From: Clostridiaceae bacterium | Lineage (GTDB): Bacteria > Bacillota > Clostridia > Peptostreptococcales > T1SED10-28 | DNA length: 64,000 bases | Assembly: GCA_003554105.1 (NCBI GenBank) | Contig: PWFQ01000065.1 | Location: 1-64,000, forward strand | Direction: 5' to 3' | Shown: piece after piece, positions 39,227-49,853 of the stretch | How positions within the stretch are numbered: the stretch's first letter is position 1 | Layout: each line of letters opens with the position of its first letter | Position numbers and translations under genes: made by a program | The notes under the pieces: model-generated | Seen by the model: only the letters and a program-made list of their open reading frames with translations | What the model was told of the DNA's origin: nothing | The model's database searches: none

Positions 39227-39936
39227 TGGAAAGCCTCCTTTTCTATGATCAGTGTTCCGATAAATGATGCAAGTATTGTTGCGATAACCACATTCCACCC
39301 TGATGAAAGCGACGGAAGGAATGGTAGCAGGATTAAAAGACTGTGAGCGGTCATGGCGATAAGAGCAACGAAAAGTAGAGGGATGGATTTACGAACTGCA
39401 GGAACTAAGAGGCCAATGAACATGGCATAAAGTGCAATTCCCATGCTATTCTGTATAAGGGTGGGAAGAATATTTCCCATAAAAAGACCAATCCAGGTCC
39501 CAACATTCCAGGCAAAAAAAGAAATCAGCATCAGCCCGAACAGATAGTTAAAAGGAAGTCTTTCTTCATGGTCCAATTCAGTAACTGAAGCTAAGGAGAA
39601 GGTTTCGTCTGTTATTCCAAAGGAGAGCACGCTTAGTTTTTTCATTGTAAGATTCTTCTCTATGCGTTGAAAAAGCGAAGCGCTCATCAGAAAATGCCTG
39701 AAGTTCAAAATGAAAGTTGTAACAATTACTTCTCCGATTCCTGTTCCGAGACTGAGAAGGTTTACAGCCACAAATTGGCTGGCTCCCGCAAACACAGTAA
39801 GGCTCATTAACATGCTCACTTCGATAGGGATCTCTTCTGCGCGGGAGAGAATTCCAAAAGCAATTGCAATGGGAATATAGCCAAGGGCGATGGGGATTCC
39901 TGCTTTTAAGCCTTGAATTAGCATTGTTCGTTTCAT
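39223..39936 (-). CDS. azlC: Branched-chain amino acid exporter large subunit, AzlC family
   Basis: GLKAGIPIALGYIPIAIAFGILSRAEEI...FAGASQFVAVNLL. Confidence 0.92.
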   Translation of the reverse strand: MKRTMLIQGLKAGIPIALGYIPIAIAFGILSRAEEIPIEVSMLMSLTVFAGASQFVAVNLLSLGTGIGEVIVTTFILNFRHFLMSASLFQRIEKNLTMKKLSVLSFGITDETFSLASVTELDHEERLPFNYLFGLMLISFFAWNVGTWIGLFMGNILPTLIQNSMGIALYAMFIGLLVPAVRKSIPLLFVALIAMTAHSLLILLPFLPSLSSGWNVVIATILASFIGTLIIEKEAFQ

Positions 39937-40023
39937 AGGGCAACCCTCTTTTAGAAAAATTTAATATGAAGGTATTATACATAAATATAACGAATTACAC
40001 AACTGACAGAATGGAGGAAGCCT

Positions 40024-40926
40024 GTGGATATCAAGCGTGTATATTTTGTAATGGGAATAGGGATTCTGGGAGTGTCCTTTGCCGCGATTTTCATTCGATT
40101 AAGTGATGCACCCTCATCTGTAATTGCAATGTATCGAATGCTGATTACATTCATACTCTTCACACCGTTCATTATGAAGAAAAAAGGGATGGATCTTAAT
40201 AAAATCGGTAAAAAATCAGTGTTGTTGGCAATTCTCAGCGGATTTTTCCTTGCTCTTCATTTTATTGCATGGATCGAATCCTTAAAGCATACCACGATCG
40301 CTTCATCAACGGTTCTTGTAAGTCTGCAGCCATTATTCACATCTCTTCTGGGATTTATGATTTATAAAGAAAGAATGAATATGAAACAGGGAATCGGAAT
40401 GATTGTTGCGATCACCGGAAGCTTTGTCATCGGGTTCGGAGATTTTATGTCAGGAGGAGGAAACTTATACGGAGATGCTTTGGCAATCTTGGGAGGAGTC
40501 TTTGCTGCCTTATATGTCATTATCGGGAGAGGGTTGCGTAAAACCATAAGCAACTTGGATTATGTTTATATGGCATACGGGAGCTGTACCCTTGTGTTAT
40601 TTTCCGTGAACCTGCTTTGGCGTGTCCCCATACTCAAATATGATGCCTCAGAATGGTTAATATTTCTTGGGTTGGCTATTTTTTCAACGATAGGAGGGCA
40701 TACGATTTTCAACTGGTCTTTAAAATATGTGGAGGCGAATCGGGTTTCCATGGCTATGCTTGGAGAACCGATTGGTGCTACCCTGCTGGGATTGCTTATT
40801 TTGCAGGAAATTCCAAGTAATATGCAGTTCATTAGTGCCGGGATTATACTCATCGGTCTTTACCTCTTTATGCAGGCAAGTTTTAAAAAAGAAAGAAATC
40901 GTAGGCAAGAAGGACAAGAACTATAA
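40024..40926 (+). CDS. EamA/DMT-family transporter
   Basis: 10-TM-like, GVSFAAIFIRLSDAPSSVIAMYRM; GTG start. Confidence 0.88.
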   Translation: MDIKRVYFVMGIGILGVSFAAIFIRLSDAPSSVIAMYRMLITFILFTPFIMKKKGMDLNKIGKKSVLLAILSGFFLALHFIAWIESLKHTTIASSTVLVSLQPLFTSLLGFMIYKERMNMKQGIGMIVAITGSFVIGFGDFMSGGGNLYGDALAILGGVFAALYVIIGRGLRKTISNLDYVYMAYGSCTLVLFSVNLLWRVPILKYDASEWLIFLGLAIFSTIGGHTIFNWSLKYVEANRVSMAMLGEPIGATLLGLLILQEIPSNMQFISAGIILIGLYLFMQASFKKERNRRQEGQEL

Positions 40927-40984
40927 AAAAAAGAGCGATTGGAGACTAATGTCCATATCGCCCTTTTCAATGAAAGATTTTCGG

Positions 40985-42211
40985 CTAAAGATCGATAAAA
41001 TTTCCTTTATTAAAAATTGGAATTTTGCTGCCATCTTCTTTAATCCCAAGGATTTCTAAATCTTCTGTTCCCACCATGAAGTCCACATGGGTTAAGGAGT
41101 CGTTGGCTCCTTTCTCTTCCAATTCTTTCTTTGATAATGCATCTCCTCCTTTAATGCAGGAAGGATAGGCCTTTCCTAATGCAAAGTGACAGGATGCATT
41201 TTCGTCGAAGAGGGTATTGTAAAAAAGAATGTTCTGGTTTGAAATTGGAGAATCATAAGGAACTAAGGCAACTTCCCCCAACCGCTTGGCGCCCGCATCG
41301 GTATCGAGGAGTTCCCTCAAAATTTCTTTGCCGTTTTTTGCATCAAAATCCACAACAGTTCCATTTCTAAATGTAAAAGAGAACTCTTCAATGAGATTAC
41401 CGTTATAATTCAAGGGCATGGAACTTTTGATCGTTCCATCCACACCATCGGCCTTTGGCATTGTAAAAACCTCTTCTGTTGGCATATTGGCGAAAAAAAT
41501 CGCACCATGGGGTCCTCGGTCTCCACCACCAACCCATACATGGTCTTCCGGTAATTGCAGGGTCACATCAGTGCCTTTGCCATTCTTGTAGTGGAGTGCG
41601 TGGAATCGATGACCGTTAAGAAAGGACAAGCGTCGGTTCAATTGCTTCTGATGATCATGCCAGGCTTTTACGGGATCATCTTCATCCACTCTGACGGCCT
41701 TGTATATTGCATCCCATAATTTTTCTACAGAAAGATCCTTTTCAACGTCAGGGAATACTTTTAGAGCCCAGGCCTCTGTTGGAATTGATGCAACGCACCA
41801 GACATTTTGATTGCTCATCAGGCGTGTTCGATATAACTCAAGACCTTGAGCCATTGCTTTATTTTGGCGGCTCATTTTTTTGGGATCCACGTCTTTCATT
41901 AATTCCGGGTCGGATGCCGCAATGCTTAGAAAAGCAGCTCCTTTTTCTGCATATCCTTCCAGCATTACTTTGACCCATTCGGGGAATTCGTCGAAAACCT
42001 CATTTTTAGCTCTTTTAAAACGTATTTTCGATAATTTTTCATCGATCCATCGAATGATAACCTCTCTAGCTCCTGCATCATAGGCTTTTTCGGTGACAGT
42101 ACGTGCAAAATCCGCACATTCGATGGGGCTGTTGATCACAAGAATTTGATTCTCTTGAAGATTAATTCCTGTTCGAACCAAAAGTTCAGCGTATTTTTCT
42201 ATCCGCTCCAT
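40985..42211 (-). CDS. M29-family aminopeptidase (AmpS/thermophilic aminopeptidase)
   Basis: ERIEKYAELLVRTGINLQENQILVINSPIEC; FSFTFRNGTVVDFDAKNGKE; HVDFMVGTEDLEILGI. Confidence 0.93.
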   Translation of the reverse strand: MERIEKYAELLVRTGINLQENQILVINSPIECADFARTVTEKAYDAGAREVIIRWIDEKLSKIRFKRAKNEVFDEFPEWVKVMLEGYAEKGAAFLSIAASDPELMKDVDPKKMSRQNKAMAQGLELYRTRLMSNQNVWCVASIPTEAWALKVFPDVEKDLSVEKLWDAIYKAVRVDEDDPVKAWHDHQKQLNRRLSFLNGHRFHALHYKNGKGTDVTLQLPEDHVWVGGGDRGPHGAIFFANMPTEEVFTMPKADGVDGTIKSSMPLNYNGNLIEEFSFTFRNGTVVDFDAKNGKEILRELLDTDAGAKRLGEVALVPYDSPISNQNILFYNTLFDENASCHFALGKAYPSCIKGGDALSKKELEEKGANDSLTHVDFMVGTEDLEILGIKEDGSKIPIFNKGNFIDL

Positions 42212-42365
42212 CTAAACTCCTCCTTGAATATAGTTGATTGAAAGTATTATATATATAGACATTTTACTACATATGATTTATACTTTCCATTATAATTTGA
42301 TTCGCAGAACATTTTACAGGTGGAAGTTGAAAAAAGCGACCAAGAGAAGAAAGGAGGTAATCCCA

Positions 42366-42986
42366 TTGAAAATTTATCTTGTACGGCATGGTGAAACTGA
42401 GTGGAATGTTGAGGGACGTTTACAGGGAAAGAAAAACTCACAATTAACAAAGAAAGGGATTGATCATGCAAAAGCACTTCAGAAGAAATTGAAGGAAGTG
42501 CATTTTTCAAAAATCTACTCATCACCTCTCCAACGAGCGAAAGAGACTGCAAAAATCCTAAAAGGGGAAAGGGAAATAGGAATCACTCTGGACCCGCTAT
42601 TGGAAGAGATGGGATTTGGAGTATGGGAAGGAAAAAGTCGACAGGAGATAGAAGAGTTTTGGTATGAGGAGTTTTTTCACTTTTGGAATGAACCCCAGCA
42701 TTATACTCCCGTGGATGAGTCAGGAGAGGAATTTAATGAAGTTTGTCGAAGAACTGATGAATTTCTGAGAAAAATCCATCATGAAAAGAGATCAGGTGCC
42801 GTGCTAGTTGTGGCTCATGGCGTGGTGATCAAATGCATTTATGCAAGAATAAAGAATCTGCCTTTAAAAGATCTCTGGTCCCCTCCCTTTCCCAAAGGAA
42901 CGAGTCTAACTATAATCGAAAAGACATCCGATGGGGAATCTTTTTTGCTTGAAGCGGATACATCCCATCTAAATGAGAATACATAG
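42366..42986 (+). CDS. Histidine phosphatase/phosphoglycerate mutase-like protein
   Basis: KIYLVRHGETEWNVEGRLQGKKNSQLTKKG; TTG start after AAGGAGG (track start 42234 is upstream). Confidence 0.9.
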   Translation: MKIYLVRHGETEWNVEGRLQGKKNSQLTKKGIDHAKALQKKLKEVHFSKIYSSPLQRAKETAKILKGEREIGITLDPLLEEMGFGVWEGKSRQEIEEFWYEEFFHFWNEPQHYTPVDESGEEFNEVCRRTDEFLRKIHHEKRSGAVLVVAHGVVIKCIYARIKNLPLKDLWSPPFPKGTSLTIIEKTSDGESFLLEADTSHLNENT

Positions 42987-43017
42987 AAAAAAGCAAACCG
43001 GAGTTTGCTTTTTTGCA
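42987..43017. terminator. Bidirectional terminator between convergent genes
   Basis: AAAAAAGCAAAC-CGGA-GTTTGCTTTTTT. Confidence 0.85.
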
Positions 43018-43025
43018 TTAACCCA

Positions 43026-44807
43026 TTAACCCATTAACTTCTCCAACTCGTCCACTGCTTCGCGGAAAACCTGCATCGCATTGTTCACGGGATCTTCCGA
43101 TTCCATATCCGCCCCCGCTTTTCGAAGGATTTCAATGGGATAATCCATTGATCCGCTGGAGAGGAACTCAAGGTAACGATCAACTGCAGGCTTTCCTTCG
43201 CTCAAGATCTGATTGGAAAGAGCGATGGCTGCAGAGAAACCTGTAGCATATTGATAAACATAGAAATTATAGTACATATGGGGAATCCGCGACCATTCAT
43301 ACTGGATTTCCTCATCGATGACAACGTCAGGTCCAAAATACCGTTTATTAAGCTCTAAATAGTGGTTGCACAAGAACTCATTTGTCAACGCTCCACCATT
43401 TTCCACATGGCTGTGGATGTCCCGCTCGAATTCGGCAAACATTGTTTGACGGAAGATGGTTCCTCTAAACTGCTCGAGATAGTGATTCAGGATGTATTTC
43501 CTTTTTTCGGAATCATCGATGGATTCCAACAGATAATGATTTAGAAGAGCCTCATTGGTTGTTGAAGCGACTTCTGCAACAAAGATGGAGTAATTTCCAT
43601 AGACAAAGGGCTGTTTTTCCTGCGTGAGATAGCTGTGCATGGAGTGGCCCAACTCATGGGTTAAAGTAAACATGGAATCCATATTCTCCTTATGATTGAG
43701 GAGAATGTAGGGTCGAGAATCATAAGTACCCCAAGAATAAGCTCCTGATCTCTTGCCTTCAGTTTCATAGACATCGATCCAACGATTCTCGAAAGCCGAG
43801 GCAACGGTGTCCTGGTATTTCTTCCCTAATGGTGCTAAAGATTCGAGAACGGTTTCCCGGGCCTCCTTATAAGGAATTTTAAATTCAACATTTTTAACGA
43901 TGGGAGCATATACATCATAAAGATGCAATTCATCTAGATCAAGAACTTGTTTTCTTAATCGCATATACTTATAAAAAGCATCGAGGTTTTGGTTTACTGC
44001 CTCTATGAGACGATCAGGAACAGTAGTTGGGATTCTGTTTTCAAAAAGAGCAGCTTCACGTGCGGAGGAAAAATTACGCATCCTGCTAAAAAAGATATTC
44101 TTGTTGACTTCACTCTGAAGCAGACTTGATAATGTATTGATATGCCCATAGTAGACACTGTAATATTTCTCGAAGGCATCTTTTCGAAGAATGCGGTCCT
44201 TGGACATTAAAAGAGGAATGTACGAGCCATTGGTGATCGGATGTTTTTCACCATCGGAATCCACTGCGTCTTCAAAAGTCATGTCCGCATTCAGCAGCAT
44301 GCCGTAAGCGTTGCTTGGCGCTTCTCCCAGTTCGTTGACCTGAGCAAGGACCGATTCCATTTCCTCTGAAAGAATATGAGGTTTTTTTCGCAATAGATCA
44401 TCGAAAAATTTACGGTAATGTTTCAATTCATCATCTTGTAAATAGCTTTTAATGAGCTCCTCGCTTCCCTTAAGAAGTTCAGGAACAAAAAAAGCAATGT
44501 CTTTTTGAGTTTCCGTGGTGACTTTCTCCCCCCGGGAGACCATTCCCTGATATTTTCCGACTTTTGTGTTTTCGTCCATTCTCATTTTCGCGTAGCTGAT
44601 CAGGTTGATCATTTTTCTTTGGAGACTCTCATAAAGTCCCAAAGCCTTTTTAAACGTACTTACATCTTTCAAAAGGTTTCCTTTCAATGACAGAAGAGTC
44701 TCAGCATCCCGTTTGATATCTGAAATACTGCCTTCCCAGTCTTTATTACTGGCAAATAAATCGCTAAGATCCCACTTGTCCATCTCATGTATTTCTTCTC
44801 TTTGCAT
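43026..44807 (-). CDS. pepF: Oligoendopeptidase F
   Basis: TLTHELGHSMHSYL (HExxH-type M3), 593 aa. Confidence 0.95.
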   Translation of the reverse strand: MQREEIHEMDKWDLSDLFASNKDWEGSISDIKRDAETLLSLKGNLLKDVSTFKKALGLYESLQRKMINLISYAKMRMDENTKVGKYQGMVSRGEKVTTETQKDIAFFVPELLKGSEELIKSYLQDDELKHYRKFFDDLLRKKPHILSEEMESVLAQVNELGEAPSNAYGMLLNADMTFEDAVDSDGEKHPITNGSYIPLLMSKDRILRKDAFEKYYSVYYGHINTLSSLLQSEVNKNIFFSRMRNFSSAREAALFENRIPTTVPDRLIEAVNQNLDAFYKYMRLRKQVLDLDELHLYDVYAPIVKNVEFKIPYKEARETVLESLAPLGKKYQDTVASAFENRWIDVYETEGKRSGAYSWGTYDSRPYILLNHKENMDSMFTLTHELGHSMHSYLTQEKQPFVYGNYSIFVAEVASTTNEALLNHYLLESIDDSEKRKYILNHYLEQFRGTIFRQTMFAEFERDIHSHVENGGALTNEFLCNHYLELNKRYFGPDVVIDEEIQYEWSRIPHMYYNFYVYQYATGFSAAIALSNQILSEGKPAVDRYLEFLSSGSMDYPIEILRKAGADMESEDPVNNAMQVFREAVDELEKLMG

Positions 44808-45000
44808 ATTGTCACTCCTTTAAAAATTATTTAAATATATAATTATTTTATCACTATATAATCCCATCAGCCACCAATTTTTTTCAAGAGAGAAATTCCG
44901 GTGAGATAAGAAAAATAACGATTGCAAAAATAAATGGAGTCTGGTAGGATGATGAGAGTGTTTAGCATCTCGAAATATAAAGCATGAGAGGACCTCAACA

Positions 45001-46287
45001 ATGAGAATTCTTTTAGACAAAATCAATAATATAAAGGAATTACCAAGAAATATACGGTTGATCTTTTTGGTTGTTCTGCTGAATAATATAGCAAAAGGAA
45101 TGTTTATGACCCTGTATAATCTCTACCTGCAAGAGGTTGGCTTTAGTGCCAGCTTTATGGGAGAATTAATATCCATGACAGCCCTTGCAAGTGCACTGTT
45201 TTTAGTGCCGGTAGGCTTTTTAAGTGATAAAATCGGAAGAAAGAAAACCATGATCTTTGGAATTATATTTGCAGATATTTTTCAGGTTTTAAGGGCAATT
45301 CTCTTGAATAGTTCAGCCCTTTTAACCTTCAGCTTTTTGCTTGGAGGACTGAACGCCTTTTTTATGGTCGCCAATGCCCCTTTTCTTATAGAGAACACGG
45401 ATAAGACCATACGGATGAAGGTATTCAGCATCAACTTTGCTTTAATGCTTTTCTCATCAATGATGGGAAACATCATCGGGGGAGTTTTGCCGGATCTTTT
45501 ACTGAATGTTTTTTCCTTCACCATGGCAGACGCACAGCGTACAACCCTTATTTTCTCAGCAGGATTAAGCATTCTTGCTTTGATTCCCCTCAGCAGAGTA
45601 AAAGAAATTCCGAAGAAGAAAAGAAAAATCGAAAGCGGAGTTTTACAAAGCTTGAAAAATCGGAAACATTCCCTATTGATTGGAAAGTTTCTTTTCGCCA
45701 ACGTCCTTGTAGGGTTCGGGGCAGGGCTTTTTGTCCCCTTCTCCAACCTTTATTTTGAAAATCAGTTCCACCTCCCTACATCAACCATCGGAATGATTAT
45801 GTCTTTAGGGCAGGCAACAACAGTTATTGCAATCATGTTGGGTCCTTACCTCAGCCGGCGGTTCGGGCGTGTAAAAACGGTATTCTTTCTACAAATTCTC
45901 TCAGTACCTTTCATGTTAGTGTTAGGAGATACAAGAATTCTCTCATTAGCCGTCTTTGCCTTTCTTATTCGTCAGGCAATTATGAATGCCAGTAACCCTA
46001 TAACTTCTGCTGTTATGTTGGAAGAAGTTCCGGAAAACCTGAAAGGTCTGACCAACAGTTTGAATCAAATGGTTTTCCAGTTAGGGTGGACAGTGTGCGG
46101 ACGCTTGAGCGGGATCATTATCGATCAGCATGGATACGATTTAATTTTTTATCTTGCAGGAGGTCTCTATGCACTCTCGGCAGTTTATTACTATTTTGCT
46201 TTTAAACACATTGATCGTAGAGATCAATTGATCGATGGGAAAGAACATTTTGATGGAACCCAAAAGGTAAAAGCAAAACCTGCTTAA
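45001..46287 (+). CDS. MFS transporter
   Basis: 12-TM-like; GFLSDKIGRKKTMIFG. Confidence 0.9.
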   Translation: MRILLDKINNIKELPRNIRLIFLVVLLNNIAKGMFMTLYNLYLQEVGFSASFMGELISMTALASALFLVPVGFLSDKIGRKKTMIFGIIFADIFQVLRAILLNSSALLTFSFLLGGLNAFFMVANAPFLIENTDKTIRMKVFSINFALMLFSSMMGNIIGGVLPDLLLNVFSFTMADAQRTTLIFSAGLSILALIPLSRVKEIPKKKRKIESGVLQSLKNRKHSLLIGKFLFANVLVGFGAGLFVPFSNLYFENQFHLPTSTIGMIMSLGQATTVIAIMLGPYLSRRFGRVKTVFFLQILSVPFMLVLGDTRILSLAVFAFLIRQAIMNASNPITSAVMLEEVPENLKGLTNSLNQMVFQLGWTVCGRLSGIIIDQHGYDLIFYLAGGLYALSAVYYYFAFKHIDRRDQLIDGKEHFDGTQKVKAKPA

Positions 46288-46298
46288 AGGATGAATTA

Positions 46299-46326
46299 AA
46301 GAGTCCCCAAAGGGACTCTTTTTCTC
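46299..46326 (+). terminator. Intrinsic terminator
   Basis: AAGAGTCCC-CAAA-GGGACTCTTTTTCTC. Confidence 0.85.
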
Positions 46327-46436
46327 AGTGGAAGAACTTGCTCAGAGTTCGTCAAAGATATTTGCTGAGTTTTGCAGGAGTTTTCTTTCTCTGTCGCGAA
46401 TTTTTTAAGACAGTAATCAAGGAGGAGATTAATGAA

Positions 46437-48245
46437 ATGAACCGACAAAAAAGAGTTGCGCTTATGATGGGGCTTATAATCTTGGGAATGATCCTGCTCA
46501 TTTCATGTAGAGTATCCGAATCTCCTGCTGAACAATATATAGTCCAAGAAGATTTCGGATTCTCCTATGAGAACGCCACTGTATACTTTATAATGACGGA
46601 CCGGTACTTGGATGGAGATCCAACAAATAATAACTCTTACGGAAGAGCAGGAGAGGACGCATTAGGCACTTCTATTGCAACGTTTCATGGAGGCGATTTT
46701 GTAGGCTTGACGGAAAAGTTGGAGGAAGGATATTTTTCTGAACTGGGAGTAAACGTTCTCTGGGTTTCAGCTCCCTATGAACAAATTCACGGTTATATTG
46801 GAGGAGGCAGTCGCGGGGACTTTGCTCATTATGGTTTTCACGGGTATTATGCTCTGGACTGGACCATGATGGACCGTAATTTCGGAACGGTGGAAGAGTT
46901 CAGAAAATTTGTCAATACTGCTCATGAGCAGGGAATCCGAGTCTTTCTGGATGTGGTAATGAATCACGTGGGATATCCGACTCTTCGTGACATGGTCGAT
47001 TTTGGATTCGGTGGAGCAACAATTTCTCCGGAAGAAGCAAAACCGTCAGAAGGAGAAAATTTTCACAAATGGACAGAATTTGTTGACTGGGAAAGCAAAG
47101 AGGCCTGGGGAAATTGGTGGGGGGACTGGGTAAGAGCTGATCTTCCCGGTTATCATCCGCCGGGGGAGACGGTTTATACACAGACACTGTACGGGCTTCC
47201 CGACATACGAACGGAAGTTGAAGAGGATTTGGGCTTGCCTCCGATTCTTATAAAAAAATGGGAACAAGAGGAATCTCCTGAATACGATCCATGGATAGTC
47301 CCTAGCGCAAAAGAGCTGAGGAAGGATTTGGGTCTCTCTCCAGCTGAATACATTATTGAATGGCTGGCGGCTTGGGTTGAAGAGTTCGGAATCAACGGAT
47401 TTCGAATTGACACAGCAAAACATGTGGAAATACAGCGTTGGGAAGAATTAAAGGAAAGAACCAATGAAGCTTTACGGATCTTTAGAGAATCCCATCCTGA
47501 GTTAGCGGGAGCCAAGTTTGAAGAAGACTTTTTTTTCCTTGGAGAGGTTTGGGGTCATGGTCTGAATCGAAACTATTATTATGATCGTGGGTTTGATGCT
47601 CTGATCAACTTCACATTCCAAGGGGAAAGACGTGACGGTCCCGCATATTTCCCGGAGAGGATGCCTAGGATCTTTGAGAATTACTCACAAGCAATCAATG
47701 GGGTGGAAGATTTTACAACCCTCAGTTATCTATCACAACATGATACAAGTCTCTATCCCAGAGAAAGATTGGAGGAGGGTGGAACCTATCTGATGCTTCT
47801 TCCGGGTATGGTAAAAATATTCTACGGTGATGAGACTGCTCGGGAAGTGGGAGCTGGAGGAAGCGACGCAACGATGGGAACCCGCTCACCAATGAACTGG
47901 GAGACAATGGATGAGGAGTTGCTGCAGCACTTTCAAAAATTAGGCCAGTTCCGAAAAAGAAATATCAGCATCGGTGCAGGGAGTCATTATACTCATAATG
48001 GGGACCCCTTTATCTTTTCCAGAAGTTACCAGAAAGGTGACCGGGAGAATAGCGTAATCGTTTATATCGGTGACCCGGGTAATGCAATCTTACCTACCGG
48101 GGAGGTCTTTCAAGAAGAAGGGATGCTTAGAGATGCCTATAGCGGGAAAATATACGAGTACAATGGAGAAAATATCGAGATAGAAGTGGGAGATAAGGGA
48201 ATCGCACTTATGGAAGCAATAATGAAATTGGAAGAGGAGGAATGA
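46437..48245 (+). CDS. Alpha-amylase family (GH13) lipoprotein
   Basis: Lipobox LLISC; TVYFIMTDRYLDGDP, VFLDVVMNHVG, GFRIDTAKHVE, LSQHDT; ATG after GGAGGAG. Confidence 0.92.
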   Translation: MNRQKRVALMMGLIILGMILLISCRVSESPAEQYIVQEDFGFSYENATVYFIMTDRYLDGDPTNNNSYGRAGEDALGTSIATFHGGDFVGLTEKLEEGYFSELGVNVLWVSAPYEQIHGYIGGGSRGDFAHYGFHGYYALDWTMMDRNFGTVEEFRKFVNTAHEQGIRVFLDVVMNHVGYPTLRDMVDFGFGGATISPEEAKPSEGENFHKWTEFVDWESKEAWGNWWGDWVRADLPGYHPPGETVYTQTLYGLPDIRTEVEEDLGLPPILIKKWEQEESPEYDPWIVPSAKELRKDLGLSPAEYIIEWLAAWVEEFGINGFRIDTAKHVEIQRWEELKERTNEALRIFRESHPELAGAKFEEDFFFLGEVWGHGLNRNYYYDRGFDALINFTFQGERRDGPAYFPERMPRIFENYSQAINGVEDFTTLSYLSQHDTSLYPRERLEEGGTYLMLLPGMVKIFYGDETAREVGAGGSDATMGTRSPMNWETMDEELLQHFQKLGQFRKRNISIGAGSHYTHNGDPFIFSRSYQKGDRENSVIVYIGDPGNAILPTGEVFQEEGMLRDAYSGKIYEYNGENIEIEVGDKGIALMEAIMKLEEEE

Positions 48246-48811
48246 ATATGGCCAGAATATACGGAAAAAACATCATGCTAAGAGAATATCAACGGGAAGA
48301 CCTGCGATATATTCGCAACTGGGTCAATGACCCATTGATTACCGAGACACTTTCAGACGTCTTTTTGTATCCACATAGTATGGACATGACGGAAGGATTT
48401 TTAGACATGATGATGGAGGGAAAAAACCCCAATATAAAAGGATTTGTCATTGGACATAGACAATCGGGGAAATATATCGGTCAAATTGATCTTTTTAAAA
48501 TCGATTGGAAAAATCGTTGCGCAGAATTGGCCATTACCATAGGCAGTGTAGAACAACAGGGAAAAGGAATCGGTAAAGAAGCAATCAGCTTACTCCTGGA
48601 TTTTGCTTTCAACCGTATGAATCTTCATCGCATAGGGCTTGAAGTGTATGATTTTAATGAACGGGGATATCGGTGCTATAAGAGCACAGGATTCAAAGAA
48701 GAAGGGCGGCAAAGACAGTGTCACTTTCATAAGGGTCATTATCGTGATAAGATTAATATGGGAATACTAAAGGATGAATATAAGGAGGGATTCTTTGTTA
48801 ACGGAGAATAG
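48242..48811 (+). CDS. GNAT-family N-acetyltransferase (RimJ/RimL-like)
   Basis: LREYQREDLRYIRNWVNDP, AITIGSVEQQGKGIGKEAI. Confidence 0.9.
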   Translation: MNMARIYGKNIMLREYQREDLRYIRNWVNDPLITETLSDVFLYPHSMDMTEGFLDMMMEGKNPNIKGFVIGHRQSGKYIGQIDLFKIDWKNRCAELAITIGSVEQQGKGIGKEAISLLLDFAFNRMNLHRIGLEVYDFNERGYRCYKSTGFKEEGRQRQCHFHKGHYRDKINMGILKDEYKEGFFVNGE

Positions 48812-49271
48812 TACTGACTTACTGGTTTGGGTCATTAAAGGGTATTTACTCATTACTTTGCTTATCCAGCAGTATATGGCGGCAAAAAAAGGGAAGAAGT
48901 TGGAAATGCAGGTTCAGGGTTTAATGAAAATGAAAACGATGGCGGTGATCGTACTTGTTCTATTGGCAATTTTATGGTTTGCGATTGAGAATGTCTCGCT
49001 TATGGCATTAGGAGTGATCTTCGGAATTTATCTGATTCAACCGCGAAAGATTCATGAAAACGGAGTGAATATCAAAGGAGTTTTCTATGAATGGGATAAA
49101 ATAGAAAGAATTGTTCTGGTACAGAATTCAACATCTCTAAGAATCTATTTGAAAAGACGGGATTTGTTTTTAAGAAAAATGCTAATTCTCCCTTTCTTAC
49201 CTCAGGAGAGGGAGGAAGTGCTGAAAATCATCAGGAAAAAGCCTGTTCCTTTTGAAAATCCAAAAAAATAA
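48795..49271 (+). CDS. Small membrane protein of unknown function (2-3 TM plus PH-like C-terminal region)
   Basis: TTG start after AAGGAGGG; hydrophobic segments LLVWVIKGYLLITLLI, MAVIVLVLLAILWFAI. Confidence 0.65.
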   Translation: MLTENSTDLLVWVIKGYLLITLLIQQYMAAKKGKKLEMQVQGLMKMKTMAVIVLVLLAILWFAIENVSLMALGVIFGIYLIQPRKIHENGVNIKGVFYEWDKIERIVLVQNSTSLRIYLKRRDLFLRKMLILPFLPQEREEVLKIIRKKPVPFENPKK

Positions 49272-49315
49272 AATAACTTCATTTCAATCGGGATCGTTGC
49301 GAAGGAGGAAGTAAG

Positions 49316-49840
49316 ATGATTTTATCAGGAAAAGAAATCAAAAAGAGGATTGGCACGGAAATTATCATTGAGCCCTTTGAAGAGAAGCAGCTGAATCCAA
49401 ACAGCTATAACCTGAAGCTTCATGATGAGTTACTTATGTATACAGATGACATCCTGGACATGAAAAAGGAAAATAAAGTGGAAAAGCTTAAAATTCCTAA
49501 AGAGGGACTGGTTCTCTCTCCAAATCGTCTGTATTTGGGAAGAACCCATGAGTATACGAAAACGGAAAATGTGGTTCCTATGCTGGAGGGGCGATCATCA
49601 ATCGGACGTCTGGGACTCTTTGTCCATGTAACTGCAGGGTTTGGGGATGTTGGATTTGCAGGGTACTGGACTCTCGAAATCTTCTGCATTCAACCGATTA
49701 AAATCTACCCGCATGTGGAAATCTGTCAATTATATTACCACACGATTGAGGGTGAATATGAGCCATATAGCAGTGGAAAGTATCAAAACAATACAGGGAT
49801 TCAGCCGAGTTATCTGTACAGAGATTTTGAAAGAGAATAA
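49316..49840 (+). CDS. dcd: dCTP deaminase
   Basis: MILSGKEIKKRI, MLEGRSSIGRLGLFVHVTAGFGDVGFAGYWTLEI. Confidence 0.94.
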   Translation: MILSGKEIKKRIGTEIIIEPFEEKQLNPNSYNLKLHDELLMYTDDILDMKKENKVEKLKIPKEGLVLSPNRLYLGRTHEYTKTENVVPMLEGRSSIGRLGLFVHVTAGFGDVGFAGYWTLEIFCIQPIKIYPHVEICQLYYHTIEGEYEPYSSGKYQNNTGIQPSYLYRDFERE

Positions 49841-49853
49841 GAACATATGTTTG
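49840..49853 (+). promoter_or_regulatory. LexA/DinR-like SOS box overlapping the -35 of the radical-SAM cassette promoter
   Basis: A-GAAC-ATAT-GTTT-G versus Gram-positive consensus CGAACRNRYGTTYG; overlaps TTGACA at 49851-49856. Confidence 0.7.
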
